Part shown: positions 11,961 to 22,762 of the stretch, one piece after another | How positions within the stretch are numbered: the first letter of the stretch is position 1 | How the letters are laid out: every line of letters begins with the position of its first letter | Source of the DNA: Triglochin maritima | Lineage: Eukaryota; Streptophyta; Magnoliopsida; Alismatales; Juncaginaceae | Length of the DNA: 64,000 nucleotides | Assembly (NCBI GenBank): GCA_963682175.1 | Contig: OY821786.1 | Location: forward strand, 27,984,501 to 28,048,500 | Direction: 5' to 3' | The notes under the pieces: generated by a model | Databases searched by the model: none | What the model saw: only the letters and a program-made list of their open reading frames with translations | Told to the model about the DNA's origin: nothing | Translations under genes and position numbers: made by a program

Positions 11961-12351
11961 TTCTAATTACTGACATCTCATCACTTGTAATAACTCTAGT
12001 CTTTCATTAAAAGCAAACATAAGCATTATACATGTGGATGTATACACATACACCACGACAATAGTGCAGGGGTTCATAATTTTGAGCATGTAAGTGACTA
12101 GGTAGAGTCTTATGCCCTACTACAGAATTTATACAAGTAAGACAACAAAATTAGGATGATGTTTTCTTCCTCAAACTACATGCCAAGCACATGACTATAA
12201 GTATGTAATCCAGCTTTCGTTTGCTGCAATAGAAGAAGTAACTGCTGGCACACCAAAATATAGGTATGACGTGTCACATTAAAAGCAGTATATGCCAACA
12301 CCAAAAACCAGCTTCTCCCACACCCACCTACGTCTCTGACTCGATATCTGA

Positions 12352-12565
12352 CTAGTCACTTAGGGCCACCACGAGCGAAGGGTGAGGTGCTAAGACCGGA
12401 CCAGTCTGATTAACAAAGTGGCTACTGCTGGACAACACCGAAGTGTGCTCTTCTGACATATGCAACGCAACCGCATCTGGGGGCAAGTGTGCTCCTTGAA
12501 TCGGCCATTTCTCTTGCGTAGAGGATCCAACAGCTTCACGACAATTAACACAAGAGTAGTTATAC
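12352..12565 (-). pseudogene. Possible C-terminal exon of an unrecognised gene
   Basis: An open frame of about 70 codons ends in a stop at 12352 and is cut exactly where the MULE-like unit begins (12566). The sequence (SEEHTSVLSSSSHFVNQTGP, preceded by CVNCREAVGSS) is compositionally protein-like but I do not recognise it. The strip below it (11961-12351) would be its 3' untranslated region; nothing else is visible there. It could equally be a chance ORF. Confidence 0.3.
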
Positions 12566-12689
12566 ACGGACGCGCGCGTCCATGACGCGCGCGTCCATGA
12601 CGCTTCCTACGTGGACGGACAAGTCAGCTGCCAGTTCAGCGTCTAGTCAGCCAAAACTTCTGCGCGGGGAAAAGTAAATTACGAATTAT

Positions 12690-12770
12690 TGGGTGCGACG
12701 GTTCATTTTCCGAAATCACGATTAGACGGTTCATTTCCCGAAATCACGATTAGACGGTTAAACTTCACGT
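12690..12770 (+). repeat. Short tandem duplication in the MULE-like 5' region
   Basis: GACGGTTCATTTTCCGAAAT and GACGGTTCATTTCCCGAAAT follow each other with a spacing of about 31 bases, each followed by CACGATTA. They lie between the element's left end and the mobile-domain gene, a likely promoter region. Confidence 0.75.
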
Positions 12771-13687
12771 ACATCATTAGCGGCGGGACAACATTCGAGT
12801 AACTTTCCTCCCAAGTCTTCTCCTTTTCCATTCCTCATTTCAGCCGGAGTTCCTTTCCATACGCTCATCCAAAACCTTCATTCCTGTTTTAGTCGAACGA
12901 AAATTATAACAAGGCGAAAATGGATCCTTCTCTACCTGAAACCTCCATCGCTCCTGAAATTGTAGCCGCGCAGGTGTTGTGTCAACCACGTTCTTTCTGG
13001 TTCATTTTAAGGTTCATTATTGGCCTCTAACAATTTTTTTGGTGGTTTAAGGGAAGCACGTACTACTTCCGCGAAACCAAGTGCGGTTTCACGGCCCTTC
13101 ACAAGCAGTTCGACCGGATGAAGGAGGAGGAGAAAAATGTCTTCCAACGGACGCCTTTCGGTCACTTCCTCTCCTTTCCTCACGTCACAACTGACAACGA
13201 GATACTGGGTTGGTTCGTCGAACACTTCGACGCCACTGAAGTCGGTCTGAGAATAGCCACTGGGGTGGTCCCATTTACGGTAGAAGACGTCGCCCTTCTA
13301 CTTGGACTAAGAGCACATGGGCAGAGAGTGGATATGGAAGCAATGTACGTAGAGAAACGTGACGGGGTGAACCTCGACAACACCCAACTACTGGGTCATC
13401 TTACCGCCACGAGCAAGATGGGCGAGGAGGAGGAGCACGTCCGACTCCTTATTTCTATGATTTTCAATCATTTTTTGTTCTTCGATGGATCACTGCGAAG
13501 TAAAGCGTGGTACACGAAGCACCTTAAGAACCTCAAGCGCCTCAAGAGATATGCGTGGGCAAATGCGGTTCACACTTTCTTGGTTGAAGGACTGGAGGAA
13601 GCCCAACGGGACCTCTCGAGGAGGAGATTGTCAGGGAACTTCTCTATGAAGCAGGGCTACGTGTATGGTTGCGTTGCCGTATTACAA

Positions 13688-14316
13688 GTAAGCATCTTGG
13701 TCCGGAATGAGTGTTGTGTCAGTCCGGAGTAGTGTTGGTTTATGTCCGGAATAAGTGTTTTGTCTGTCCGGGATAGGTCTTGTGTCTGTCCGGAATAGTG
13801 TTGTCTCTGTCCGGAATAAGTGTCTTGAGGTTATCCGGGAAAAGTATTACGTATGTTCGGAATAATATTTTATCTGTCCGGAATAGTATCTTGTTTGTCC
13901 GGAATACGTATTGTGTCTGTCCGGAATAAGTATTTTGTCTGTCCGGAATAAGAGTTTGTCTGTCCGGAATAGTGTTGCGTCTGTCCGGAATACGTATTGA
14001 GATTGTCTGTCCGGAATAGTGTTGCGTCTGTCCGGAATAAGAGTTGCGTCTGTCCGGAATAAGTATTTTGTCTGTCCGGAATAGTGTTGCGTCTGTCCGA
14101 AATAAGTATTTTGTCTGTCCGGAATAGTGTTGCGTCTGTCCGGAATAAGAGTTGGTTTATGTCCGGAATAAGTATTCTGTCTGTCCGGAATAGTGTTGCG
14201 TCTGTCCGGAATAAGAGTTGTGTCTGTCCGGAATAGTGTTGCGTCTGTCCGGAATAAGAGTTGTGTCTGTCCTGGGGAAGTTATGTTTCTGGTTTTTAAC
14301 TCATTCCTGTTTTCAG
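13688..14316 (+). repeat. Minisatellite filling intron 2 of the mobile-domain gene
   Basis: The intron starts GTAAGC and ends TTTTCAG. From about 13700 to 14275 it consists of units of about 18-22 bp, consensus GTCTGTCCGGAATAGTGTTG with AATAAGAGTT and AATAAGTATT variants. The reading sense (TGTCCGG) equals the gene's sense. It is closely related to the arrays at 3200 and 20100. Confidence 0.9.
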
Positions 14317-14779
14317 GTGTGGCTTTGCGAGAAGTTCAAATTGGGGGATCCCCGGTCAGCATTTCCACGGTTCAAGTGTTGGACGGAAGTGTTTAGCAGA
14401 CGCCAAATCCTTAGAAAATGGGAAGATCGAGGCATCAACTTGTCCCGGATTTACTCGGGTCAATTTGAGTTGAAGGGCACCCCAAAACTCAGTGCACGGG
14501 AGCATTCACTGTTGTCAGAGGATCAATTTCCTACTGCAGAAGCAACTCCCGCAGCAAAGGTTGCCTCGAAGGAAACACCTTCAACATCCACTCTACCAAG
14601 GGTACAACTCAGTGAATGCAGCATTCCATGTGACCCACTGCTACAAGAGTTGGAACTTAGTGAGGTGAAGACGAATTGGCTGCGAGCCGAAGCAACACTT
14701 AGGGAGGCGACCGTTAAAATTAACAACTTGGAGGAAGAACTCCGGATCTCTCAAGAAGAGTGTCGTAGCCTGAGAGTCC

Positions 14780-15575
14780 GTGGGGAGGAGGAAGAGAGGG
14801 AAAAGAGGGAGGAGGAAGAGAGAAATAAGAGGGAGGCGGAGGAGAGGGAAAAGAGGGAGGAGGAAGAGAGAAATAAGAGGGAGGCGGAGGAGAGGAAGAA
14901 GACAGAGGAGAAAGAGAGGGAGAAGAGAGAGGAGGAAGAAAGGAAGAAGAGGGAGGAGCAAGAGAAGAAGAAGAGGGAGGATGATGAGAAGAAGAGGAGG
15001 GAGGAGGATGAGAGGAATAAGAGGGAGGAGGATGAGAAGAAGAGGAGGGAGGAGGATGAGAGGAATAAGAGGGAGGAGGATGCGAGGAAGAGGAGGGAGG
15101 AGGATGAGAAGAAGAGGAGGATGAGGAGGGAGGAGGAAGAGAGAAAAAAACGGAGGGAGGAAGAGAGGAAGAAGAGGGAGGAGGAAGAGAGGAAGAAGAG
15201 GGAGGAGCAAGAGAGGAAGAAGAGGGAGGAGGATGAGAGGAATAAGAGGGAGGAGGAAGAGAAGAAGAGGAGGATGAGGAGGGAGGAGGAAGAGAGAAAA
15301 AAACGGAGGGAGGAAGAGAGGAAGAAGAGGGAGGAGGAAGAGAGGAAGAAGAGGGAGGAGGATGAGAGGAATAAGAGGGAGGAGGAAGAGAAGAAGAGGA
15401 GGGAGGAGGATGAGAAGAAGAGGAGGGAGGAGGAAGAGAGGAATACGAGGGAGGAGGAAGAGAAGAAGAGGAGGGCGGAGGAAGAGAAGACGAGGAAGGA
15501 GGAGGAGGAGGAGAGGAAGAAGAGGGAGGAGGAAGAGAAGAGGAGACAGCAGGAAAGAAAGAGGAAGGTTGTGGT
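14780..15575 (+). repeat. ~800 bp polypurine tract coding for a charged coiled coil
   Basis: The plus strand is almost purely A and G for about 800 bases, made of repeats such as GAGGAAGAGAGGAAGAAGAG. In frame it encodes (E/R)(K/R)KREEEE-like repeats. The mirror-like homopurine content would allow intramolecular triplex formation. The minus-strand Ser/Pro reading frame across it is a by-product of the same repeat. Confidence 0.93.
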
Positions 15576-16339
15576 ATCGCTACCGCTTTTGCACCCTCAA
15601 AAAATGCGGACCATTGAACCACGCTTGCGCACAGAACATATAGACGAAGCGCAAAGCAAATCTGGCCAAGATGAGGCACAGAAGAATGCCGCAGAAAAAC
15701 AAGAAGAAATAAAGGAGGCCGAAGAAGCCACCACAAAAACAAAGGGGGCCGAAGAAGCCAGTGAAGAAATATACTAGGCCGACGAAACAGCGAAAGATGA
15801 ACTGGTCGCCCATGTTTCGTCCACGAGGCCCGATGTGGATGCGACCGCCTTGAGAACGCTGACCAATGATGAGGTACGTCGTTTATTGAATGCAACAGCT
15901 CCCGAACGAGAAGCCAAAGATATTATCTGGAGGGGGGTTCTGAGCAATATCAGCAGGGGTGATCTGAAGGAAATAATTTTGGCAAAAACAGAATTCACCA
16001 ACGAAACTCTTGATGGCCTAATTGAGGTACTCCTCAGAAGAGGAGGGAAACAAAAGGTGGTCTGCTTATCATCCTTCGAATCGGAAATGATTGTGGAGGG
16101 ACAGGGAGAAGATATAAGGAAAGATTATTTACTCCCAAAAATTGAAGGAATAAATGTGGAGGAAGTCATCATCGCACAGCCATGCTGTTTGGCCGGCCAC
16201 TGGACTCTGTTCGTTGCCCACGGACCTCGATCAGAGTTCATTCAGTACAACAGCCTCTCCCGCACACTTAAAAGAGGTGACAATCCTAACCGTTTAGTCG
16301 GAACTCATGAATGCACCGCGTCTAAGATAACGGGATTCT

Positions 16340-17225
16340 GGCGAGCAAATACACTTATTCCGGACACACTTTATTCTTAAACCGGACAACAAATACACTT
16401 ATTCCGGACAGCAAATACACTTATTCCGGACAGCAAATACACTTATTCCGGACACACTTTATTCTTAAACCGGACAACAAATACACTTATTCCGGACAAC
16501 AAATACACTTATTCCGGACAGCAAATGGTCTAATTCCGGACAGCAAATACACACTTCGTGAGGAATGGACACACTTTATTGTTAAACACTTCGTGAGCAA
16601 ATACACCCAAACCGGACAACAAATACACACTTCGTGAATACACTTTATTACGTTTCTGGACACACTTTATTGTTAAACCGGACAACAAATACACTAATTC
16701 CGGACAACAAATACACTTATTCCGGACAACAAATACACTTATTCCGGACAACAAATACACTAATTCCGGACAGCAAATACACTTATTCCGGACAGCAAAT
16801 ACACTTATTCCGGACACACTTTATTCTTAAACCGTACAACAAATACACTTATTTCGGACAACAAATACACTTATTCCGGACAGCAAATACACTTATTCCG
16901 GACAGCAAATACACTTAAACCGGACAACAAATACACTTATTCTGGACAACAAATACACTTATTCCGGACAACAAATACACTTATTCCGGAAAAACTTTAT
17001 GTTCCGTTTCTGGACAAACTTTATTCTTAAACCGGACAACAAATACACTTATTCGGAACAACAAATACACTTATTCCGGACAACAAATACACTTATTCCG
17101 GACAAATTTTATGTTCCGGACATGGATGAATCGTAATCCGGACGGACATATAACTTAATCCGGACATACTTGTAACTTAATCCGGACATAAATATAACTT
17201 ATTCCGGACAGGCATACAACAAACC
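16340..17225 (-). repeat. TCCGGA minisatellite between the convergent genes
   Basis: The unit on the plus strand is AATACACTTATTCCGGACA(G/A)C, the reverse complement of the array at 3200. It includes the same higher-order blocks (CACTTTATTCTTAAACCGG, ATGTTCCGTTTCTGGAC). It follows the truncated Ulp1 region without a gap and ends about 155 bases before the stop codon of the FAR1-type gene. Confidence 0.92.
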
Positions 17226-17379
17226 AAAATTACTTAAATATATTTGTCGCCATCAGAAATTAATTCACAAACGAACAAGCAAAGAAAGAGTTGAATCTTA
17301 TGCAATAATACGAACAGACATACAATGACTTTCAACAAAATTACATAGGAATAATTCCAACCAAGGACAAATACAATAA

Positions 17380-19964
17380 TCAAGGAGGAACTCCCTCGTA
17401 ATGCAAATTCATGTCCCAGTCATCGAAATCGTGATCCCCCGGTTTGGGTGCTGCATGGTGTAACGGGGGTAGAACCTTATTCCTGATGATTTTCTTAACG
17501 TTACTTTTAATTATTTTCTCAGACAAAGAAATCCGTCGTTTGCTCGGCGGTCTGCCTTTCCGTCTTGTCTTATCCGGATTGAGAACGGATGTACCATCGA
17601 ACACAGGATCAGGTCGTTGCATACGTTCCTTAAGCAACTCAAGTGCCTCTACCGCCTGAAGATATCTGTCGTTTGAGTCGAAAGCGGCCTCGGCGATCCA
17701 AACCGCACGACCCATTATGTCGTCGTGGCGACGAAGCGCATCATTCCCCGTTATGCCACTTTGAAGGGGAAACTTGACTCCATTGCTCCTTCGGATATCC
17801 TTCCTCCATCGGTGGACGATGTAAGACTCGGGGAGCAACGCGTTTGGACGTATTCGAGCAATAACAACATAAACGTGACAACATAGGATACCGACGTGAT
17901 CAAACATTCTGCAATCGCATACCCACTTCTCATCTCTGATTTGCACTGTGAACCGTTTCGACAATGGGAGGATATGTGTCAATACATGTTCGGTCACGTT
18001 GAAGTGCAATGTGTCGTCCTCGTTGAACTCATCCTTGATGTCGCAGTACATCATCTTTCCAATTTCTAACTGCACCTTCTTGAAGACACCCACCGTATAC
18101 AACTCGCCCAATTGCCTCTCGAATGGATATTTCAAAATAAATTGCGTAGCCTTATGCTGACAATCGAAATCAGACAGAGCTTCCTTCTCATACTTGTGGC
18201 GTACTGCGAGTTCGTATTGTTGAACGAACTGCTTAAGTGTCGTCCTTGATGTGAGGTACTTATCGAAGAAGGCGTTCATACCCTCACTTCTCTGGGTTGA
18301 TGTCATTCCTGCGGAAAAACAATCCCGCCAAAATGCAGGTACCCAGCGATCTCGAATTGCATAAATGGATCGGAGCCAATTATTGTCGTGGAACTCGAAA
18401 TCATCTAGAAAACCCTGCCAATTCCGCTCGAATTCTGCCGGAGTCTTGGAATCGAATACACAGTTGTTGAGGTCAAACAACGTATGCTCCCGGTACTTCG
18501 TGGGCAGCTTCACAGGGGCCTTATTCATTATGTGCCATATACAAAATCTACGTCGCGCTTTAGGGAACACAATCCTCACAGCCGCAGCTATGGCGCCACA
18601 TTGGTCTGTTATGATCACTGGGGGGCTTGTATCTGCACACAACGCGATCAAGATAAAAACATATGTTAATCCGGACAGAAATAACGTAAACCGGACAGAC
18701 GTCAAGGGTAAACTGGACGAGCAAAAAACGTAAACCGGACAGACGTAAGGGGTAAACCGGACGAGCAAAAAACGTAAACCGGACAGACGTAAGGGATAAA
18801 CCGGACGAGCAAAAAACGTAAACCGGACAGACGTAAGGGATAAACCGGACGAGCAAAATACGTAAACCGGACAAACGTAAAGGGTAACCGGACAGGCACA
18901 TAACGTAAAACGGACAAAGCCGGACAAAATAAAACACGTACCGTTCATGCACGTCAACCATGTTTGGAACAACCAAATGTAATTTTGTGTCGTCTCGGAA
19001 GAGAGGAGTGCGCAACCGAGTAGGGCGGACTGGTAGTGGTGATTTACCCCCACAAATGGGGCAAAAGGCATGTCATACTTGTTTGTTATGTATGTTGTGT
19101 CGAAACATATTGCATCTCCAAAGTAAGAGTAAGCAGCTCGAGAACGACTGTCGGCCCAGAACACATTTCGTAGTCTGCCTTCGTCGTCCATATCCATTAC
19201 GTAAAAGAAGCGGGAATCATTCTTCTGCATCCTGATGAAATAATCTTGGATAGCTTGCGCATCTCCTGGTCCCATTTTGAGGTTTCTAACCTCGTTCACA
19301 ACATTCCTGCGAAACATAATTTTTATTGACAAAGCTAAATGCGTAACTTCAACCAGGTTAAGTGGAGAATAAATAACCTTAGGTCCCGCTCGTTGAAAGA
19401 CAATTTATTGTGACCTCCAGCTTCGACCACAAAAGATTGCATGGTCTTGGCGGCAGATATACCGACAGCATCATTGCACGAAATGCGTGCTCTGGCGGAC
19501 TCCGGGACGGATCGTTTTTGTCGGAGGAAGCGCATCTGGTCTTCCGACAGCATGGCGTGATTATGTTCGAGATCTACGTAGTTAATTACGCAGCCTCTGG
19601 ATGGATTACCGGAGACCCTAATCCGAGCAGTGCATTCGACCCTACCGGATAACCTATGTTTCGGTCTACCTTCACCTTGGTTTCCGGGAGCATTACCCTC
19701 CTTTGAGCAAGTAAGAGTGGCCCGTATTACAACACCATGATCGTAATGAGATTGCCTTATCTTCACACCAAAACAACAGGAATCGACGTATGAAACGTAA
19801 AATGCTTTGGCTTCTTCGAAGGAAGGAAAATTCATCATCACTTGAGGGACGTTGGAGGCATGAGCCGGCTGTGAGGACACATTTACGAGTGCCATTACAG
19901 TACAACACAAATGGAGGAAGGAGAGAAGAAGGAATGGTTCGTAGGATCGGAATAACCAAGACAC
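17380..19964 (-). CDS. FAR1/FRS-type MULE transposase
   Basis: Exons on the minus strand: 19378-19964 (or from the Met at 19895), 18942-19306, 17380-18632, giving 734 or 711 residues. Introns 19307-19377 and 18633-18941 are GT..AG, and the first joins DLR to NVVNEV as in FAR1 proteins. Exon 1 holds a FAR1 DNA-binding zinc domain (SFEEAKAFYVSYVDSCCFGV, C..H spacing, DLEHNH). Exons 2-3 hold the MULE DDE domain: first Asp in CFDTTY, second in VIITDQ, Glu in STQRSEGMNAFFDKY. A SWIM zinc finger follows (WVCDCRMFDHVGILCCHVY). All three catalytic residues and the zinc ligands are visible. It could be an active or recently active transposase, or a domesticated FAR1-RELATED SEQUENCE; the surrounding element favours the former. 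The N-terminal extension before 19895 is hydrophobic and doubtful. Confidence 0.85.
18633..18941 (-). repeat. Minisatellite intron of the FAR1-type gene, open in frame
   Basis: 309 bases, GTACGTG..GTGTGCAG on the minus strand. Between about 18650 and 18930 it consists of units near 44 bp containing AAACCGGACAGACGTAAG and CCGGACGAGCAAAAAACGT. Length is a multiple of three and the frame has no stop, so retention would add 103 residues between MN and the TSPPVIITDQ strand. Homology to FAR1 proteins argues it is spliced. Confidence 0.8.
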
Positions 19965-20099
19965 TCATATTCGTATCTCCGTGAAGCGCCAAAGAATAAG
20001 AAAGAAGACGGAGGACGTGCTGATTTGAAAAGCATTAAATGCGATGGTGGACGCATCGGGAAAATAAAACAACAGCAAAAAATATCAGCAGTAAGTAGT

Positions 20100-20225
20100 A
20101 CGTCTGTCCGGAATAAGTGTTCTAACTGTCCGGAATAAATAGTAACTGTGTCCGGAATAAGTTATGCGCTAGTCCAGAAACTAAAGAAAATGACTGATGT
20201 GTGTGTCCGGAAAAAAATGAATTTA
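20100..20225 (+). repeat. Short TCCGGA repeat at the right subterminal region
   Basis: Four spaced copies of GTCCGGAATAA or close variants within about 120 bases, upstream of the FAR1-type gene and about 280 bases inside the right end of the MULE-like unit. Confidence 0.75.
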
Positions 20226-20510
20226 TTAATAAACAGAAGGGATAAAAATAGGAGGACGGATGTTGAGTAACTAGTCTTCAGTCTGTGTTGGAGCGCCAAA
20301 ATGAAGTGAGTGATTTGAGACACATTAATGAGGGATGGAGAAATTTGTATGAAACAAGGAATAAACTAAACAAAGAAAGGAAAAATGTTTCTGGGCTGAG
20401 TGCGCACTCAGCCGCGTCTGCTGACTGGGTTGCCCACATCAGCGAGTGTGCTGACTGGGTTAGCAGCGTCCGTGACGCGAGCGTTCAACAAACATTTTCC
20501 TTAGTTCTAA

Positions 20511-20819
20511 AGGGCAAGACAAGGAAAACATATGAGGACTTAAATATATACGCATCAAAATAAAGGAACATTGACACATTCCAAAATAAAGAGAGGCTTA
20601 TCATAACAAGGACTACTACAATAATTAAGAGACAAGTCATTACAATGCAAATCCACCAGATCAATGTCTAAATCACCAACCGTACACAGGCAACGTGACA
20701 AAAAGGGAAGCTAAATAAGTAGTACATACAAGAAAGAATATTGGACGAGAAACAATATGGCAATAGACTTGCAAATAAGTAGTAAACAGATGCCACAATA
20801 TTGAACAACTAATAGAAGA
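20511..20819. other. Noncoding strip left of the Tekay element
   Basis: A/T-rich, no coding sequence recognised. It was continuous with 29296 before the Tekay insertion, as the shared CATTC shows, so it may be the 3' untranslated part of the unrecognised minus-strand gene fragment at 29300-29600. Confidence 0.45.
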
Positions 20820-20824
20820 CATTC

Positions 20825-22747
20825 TATAATAACCTTAATCTAAAACACCTTAATTAAACTAAACTAAACCAAATTAACCTAATTAAGCATACTACTTAGA
20901 TGTGAGGGGATAAGATTTGGGAGATGAGGTGTTGGTGTAGGATTTGAGGAGGTGGATGTGGTAAGTTAAAATGTATATATATAGTGAGATAAGATTTTAC
21001 CTAAAATCGTTTTCTTCAGTTGAACAAACAGAGAGTGAGAGAGGAGTTTTGGAGAGGAGAAGGAGTGAAGGAGAATAAGAAGAGGAGAAGAAGAAGAAGT
21101 TGGGTGGCGTTTGCCAAAGCTTGGGAGGCATCCACGAGCTTCAATAAGGTATGCCAAGTCTTCATTATAACTCACTTAAGCTTTGTGAGTGTTGGGGATC
21201 GACACTGGCATCGAATTCCCCGTCGGATTGCAACCTGTTCAGAGGTTGAAGACGACGATCGATCGACCGGTGCCTGTGGGCAGTCGACCGATCCTATTAT
21301 TATATTGATTTGTACCCGCAAACGGTCGAACGATGTCTATGGACGGTCGACCGTTATGCCAGATTTGTGCGGGAAAAAGGGTTGATACTGTTATCGGTCG
21401 AACGGGTCCACTTAGTCGGTCGACCGAAAACAATGAGAATAGGTCGGTTTGGGGTTTTGACTTATTAAACGGTCGAACGCCCTTAACCTTGTTCGACCGA
21501 TCTATTCGATGCTAAGTCGGTTGGGAGCTTTGACCATCAAAACGGTCGACCGCTCTTTAACTTTCGGTCGACCGACTGAGCATTTTAATTAAGCAGTAGA
21601 GTGCCTGTGATGATTCGGTCGAACTGTATCTCAGTTCCGGTCGACCGAATACCACTTAGGCAAAATGCTGAAATCCCTGTTATCGGTTGAACGACCCCTT
21701 GGTTAGACCGGTCGGATATATATATTATATAAAATTGGTATAGCGTAGACCATCCAAACGGTCGACCGCTAGATGACTTTTGTTTGACCGATTGGTCGGT
21801 AATTCGGTTGGCGTGGTTCGACCGATACACTTGTTTGTACAGTACCGAGTACTGTGCGGAGGACCGGTCGACCGGTGTGCTTATAGCGGTCGACCGATCT
21901 GCTGCAGGTTGGTGGATTTATCCACACACGATCCGTTGAGTATAGGTCGACCACCGACTCCGAGGCGACGGTCGATTACCGACCTTGAGAGCGACGGATT
22001 TCACATTCGACGAGGGCGTATTATTGTTGGCCTCTCATATCGAGCGGGGTGTGAGAGATGAGTGCCGTAAACCTTGGGCTGTTTGCTGGGGTTTGTCGGT
22101 AGGCCGAGGATGTTCCGGCAGGGTGCGCGTCTGGCGGCTCTTGGGGGAGCAGCGGCTGTCGTCTGACCCGAGTTGTGCATTCGGCGGGCTGACTCGCTCC
22201 TGGGGTGGCGGCGTAGTGCCAGGGTTCCTTTCTGCACTTTTGGGGAGCAGTGGTGCCGACTGACCCTTGTGAGGCAGTGGTGGACTGACTTGACCCTTGT
22301 GGTGGCAGGAGTGGTTCAGTACCGCGGAGGCGGAGAGGGCATTATTGTGGGCCCGAGGTGGATGATCATGTGCATTGTATTGCATTGTCTTTAATTCCAT
22401 TTTGTATTTTAGGAGGTTTGGCATACGGGTTCCTGCAGGGAACTCAGGCATGTTTCAATTGTTTGCATTTCAGGTAGCGAGGAGTTTTAGAGTTGAGGTG
22501 GTGACCGAGGAGGGTGCCCCCGGGATCAGATCCTGTCCTCTTTTGTATCTTTAGTTGAGGTAGTGATTACATGTATATTCATTTTTGTTGTAATCACAGT
22601 TGACTCTTATGTATATTTTGACTTCCACGTAGATCTATATCTTATATATATGATATATGTTGGTTTGTTTTCCCGTGACGTGCCCGGTGTTGACCGTTGA
22701 CGGTCTTTTATATTGTTCAAATTTTCCGCTGTTTTCGGGACGTTGCA
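20825..22747 (+). repeat. 5' LTR of the Tekay element
   Basis: Begins TATAATAACC where the 3' copy has TGTAATAACC, so the canonical terminal TG is mutated here; ends CGTTGCA where the other copy has CGTTACA. About 20 copies of CGGTCGACCG or one-base variants are scattered over 21255-21980. A TATA-like tract lies at 21716-21733. Each LTR also contains ORFs of 60-140 codons in all frames that look fortuitous. Confidence 0.96.
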
Positions 22748-22750
22748 ATT

Positions 22751-22762
22751 TGGTATCAGAGC
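22751..22762 (+). promoter_or_regulatory. Primer-binding site of the Tekay element
   Basis: TGGTATCAGAGC, complementary to initiator-Met tRNA, three bases after the 5' LTR. Confidence 0.92.

Larger units (their letters stand above)
12920..16380 (+). pseudogene. Plant mobile domain, coiled coil and Ulp1-like protease gene, broken
   Basis: Exon 1 12920-12973 (starts MDPSLPETS), exon 2 13052-13687, exon 3 from 14317; introns are GT..AG and frames join. Exons 1-2 plus the start of exon 3 form a plant mobile domain (YYFRETKCGFTALHKQFDRM, GLRIATGVVPFTVEDVALLL, LSGNFSMKQGYVYG). Then about 270 residues of Glu/Lys/Arg heptad-like repeats (14780-15575) form a long charged coiled coil. After an in-frame TAG at 15775-15777 the frame continues into a C48 (Ulp1, SUMO-protease-like) region: VNVEEVIIA..AGHWTLFVAHG with the catalytic His, then YNSLS. 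The segment that should carry the catalytic Cys is missing; the frame runs into minisatellite and ends at 16380. So the protease is truncated and the reading frame stopped. Mobile-domain/Ulp1 genes are known cargo of plant MULEs; function unclear. Confidence 0.75.
12566..20501. mobile_element. Large MULE-like unit with transposase and Ulp1-like gene
   Basis: The left end is ACGGACGCGCGCGTC; the right end is GACGCGAGCG..AACATTTTCCT, nearly the same right terminus as the small element ending at 4412. Flanking 9-mers are TAGTTATAC (12557-12565) and TAGTTCTAA (20502-20510), a 7/9 match that would fit a decayed MULE target duplication. Between them lie two convergent genes: mobile domain/Ulp1-like (+) and FAR1-type transposase (-). 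TCCGGA minisatellites occupy an intron of each gene, the space between them and the right subterminal region. MULEs carrying Ulp1-like genes are known in plants (Kaonashi type), and FAR1 proteins descend from MULE transposases. The exact ends are tentative because the left end does not mirror the right. Confidence 0.6.

Noticed and set aside
14720..15895. 391-codon minus-strand frame rich in Ser and Pro
   Set aside because: It is the antisense of the polypurine coiled-coil repeat; the plus-strand frame fits with introns and flanking domains, the minus one has no relatives or start context.
21255..21980. Palindromes as a prokaryotic operator array
   Set aside because: The setting is a plant LTR with PBS, TSD and gag-pol; the palindromes are reported as an LTR feature instead.
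22035..22451. ORFs of 70-140 codons inside the Tekay LTRs on both strands
   Set aside because: Several overlapping frames, present in both LTRs, no recognisable domain; GC-rich LTR sequence gives long chance frames.
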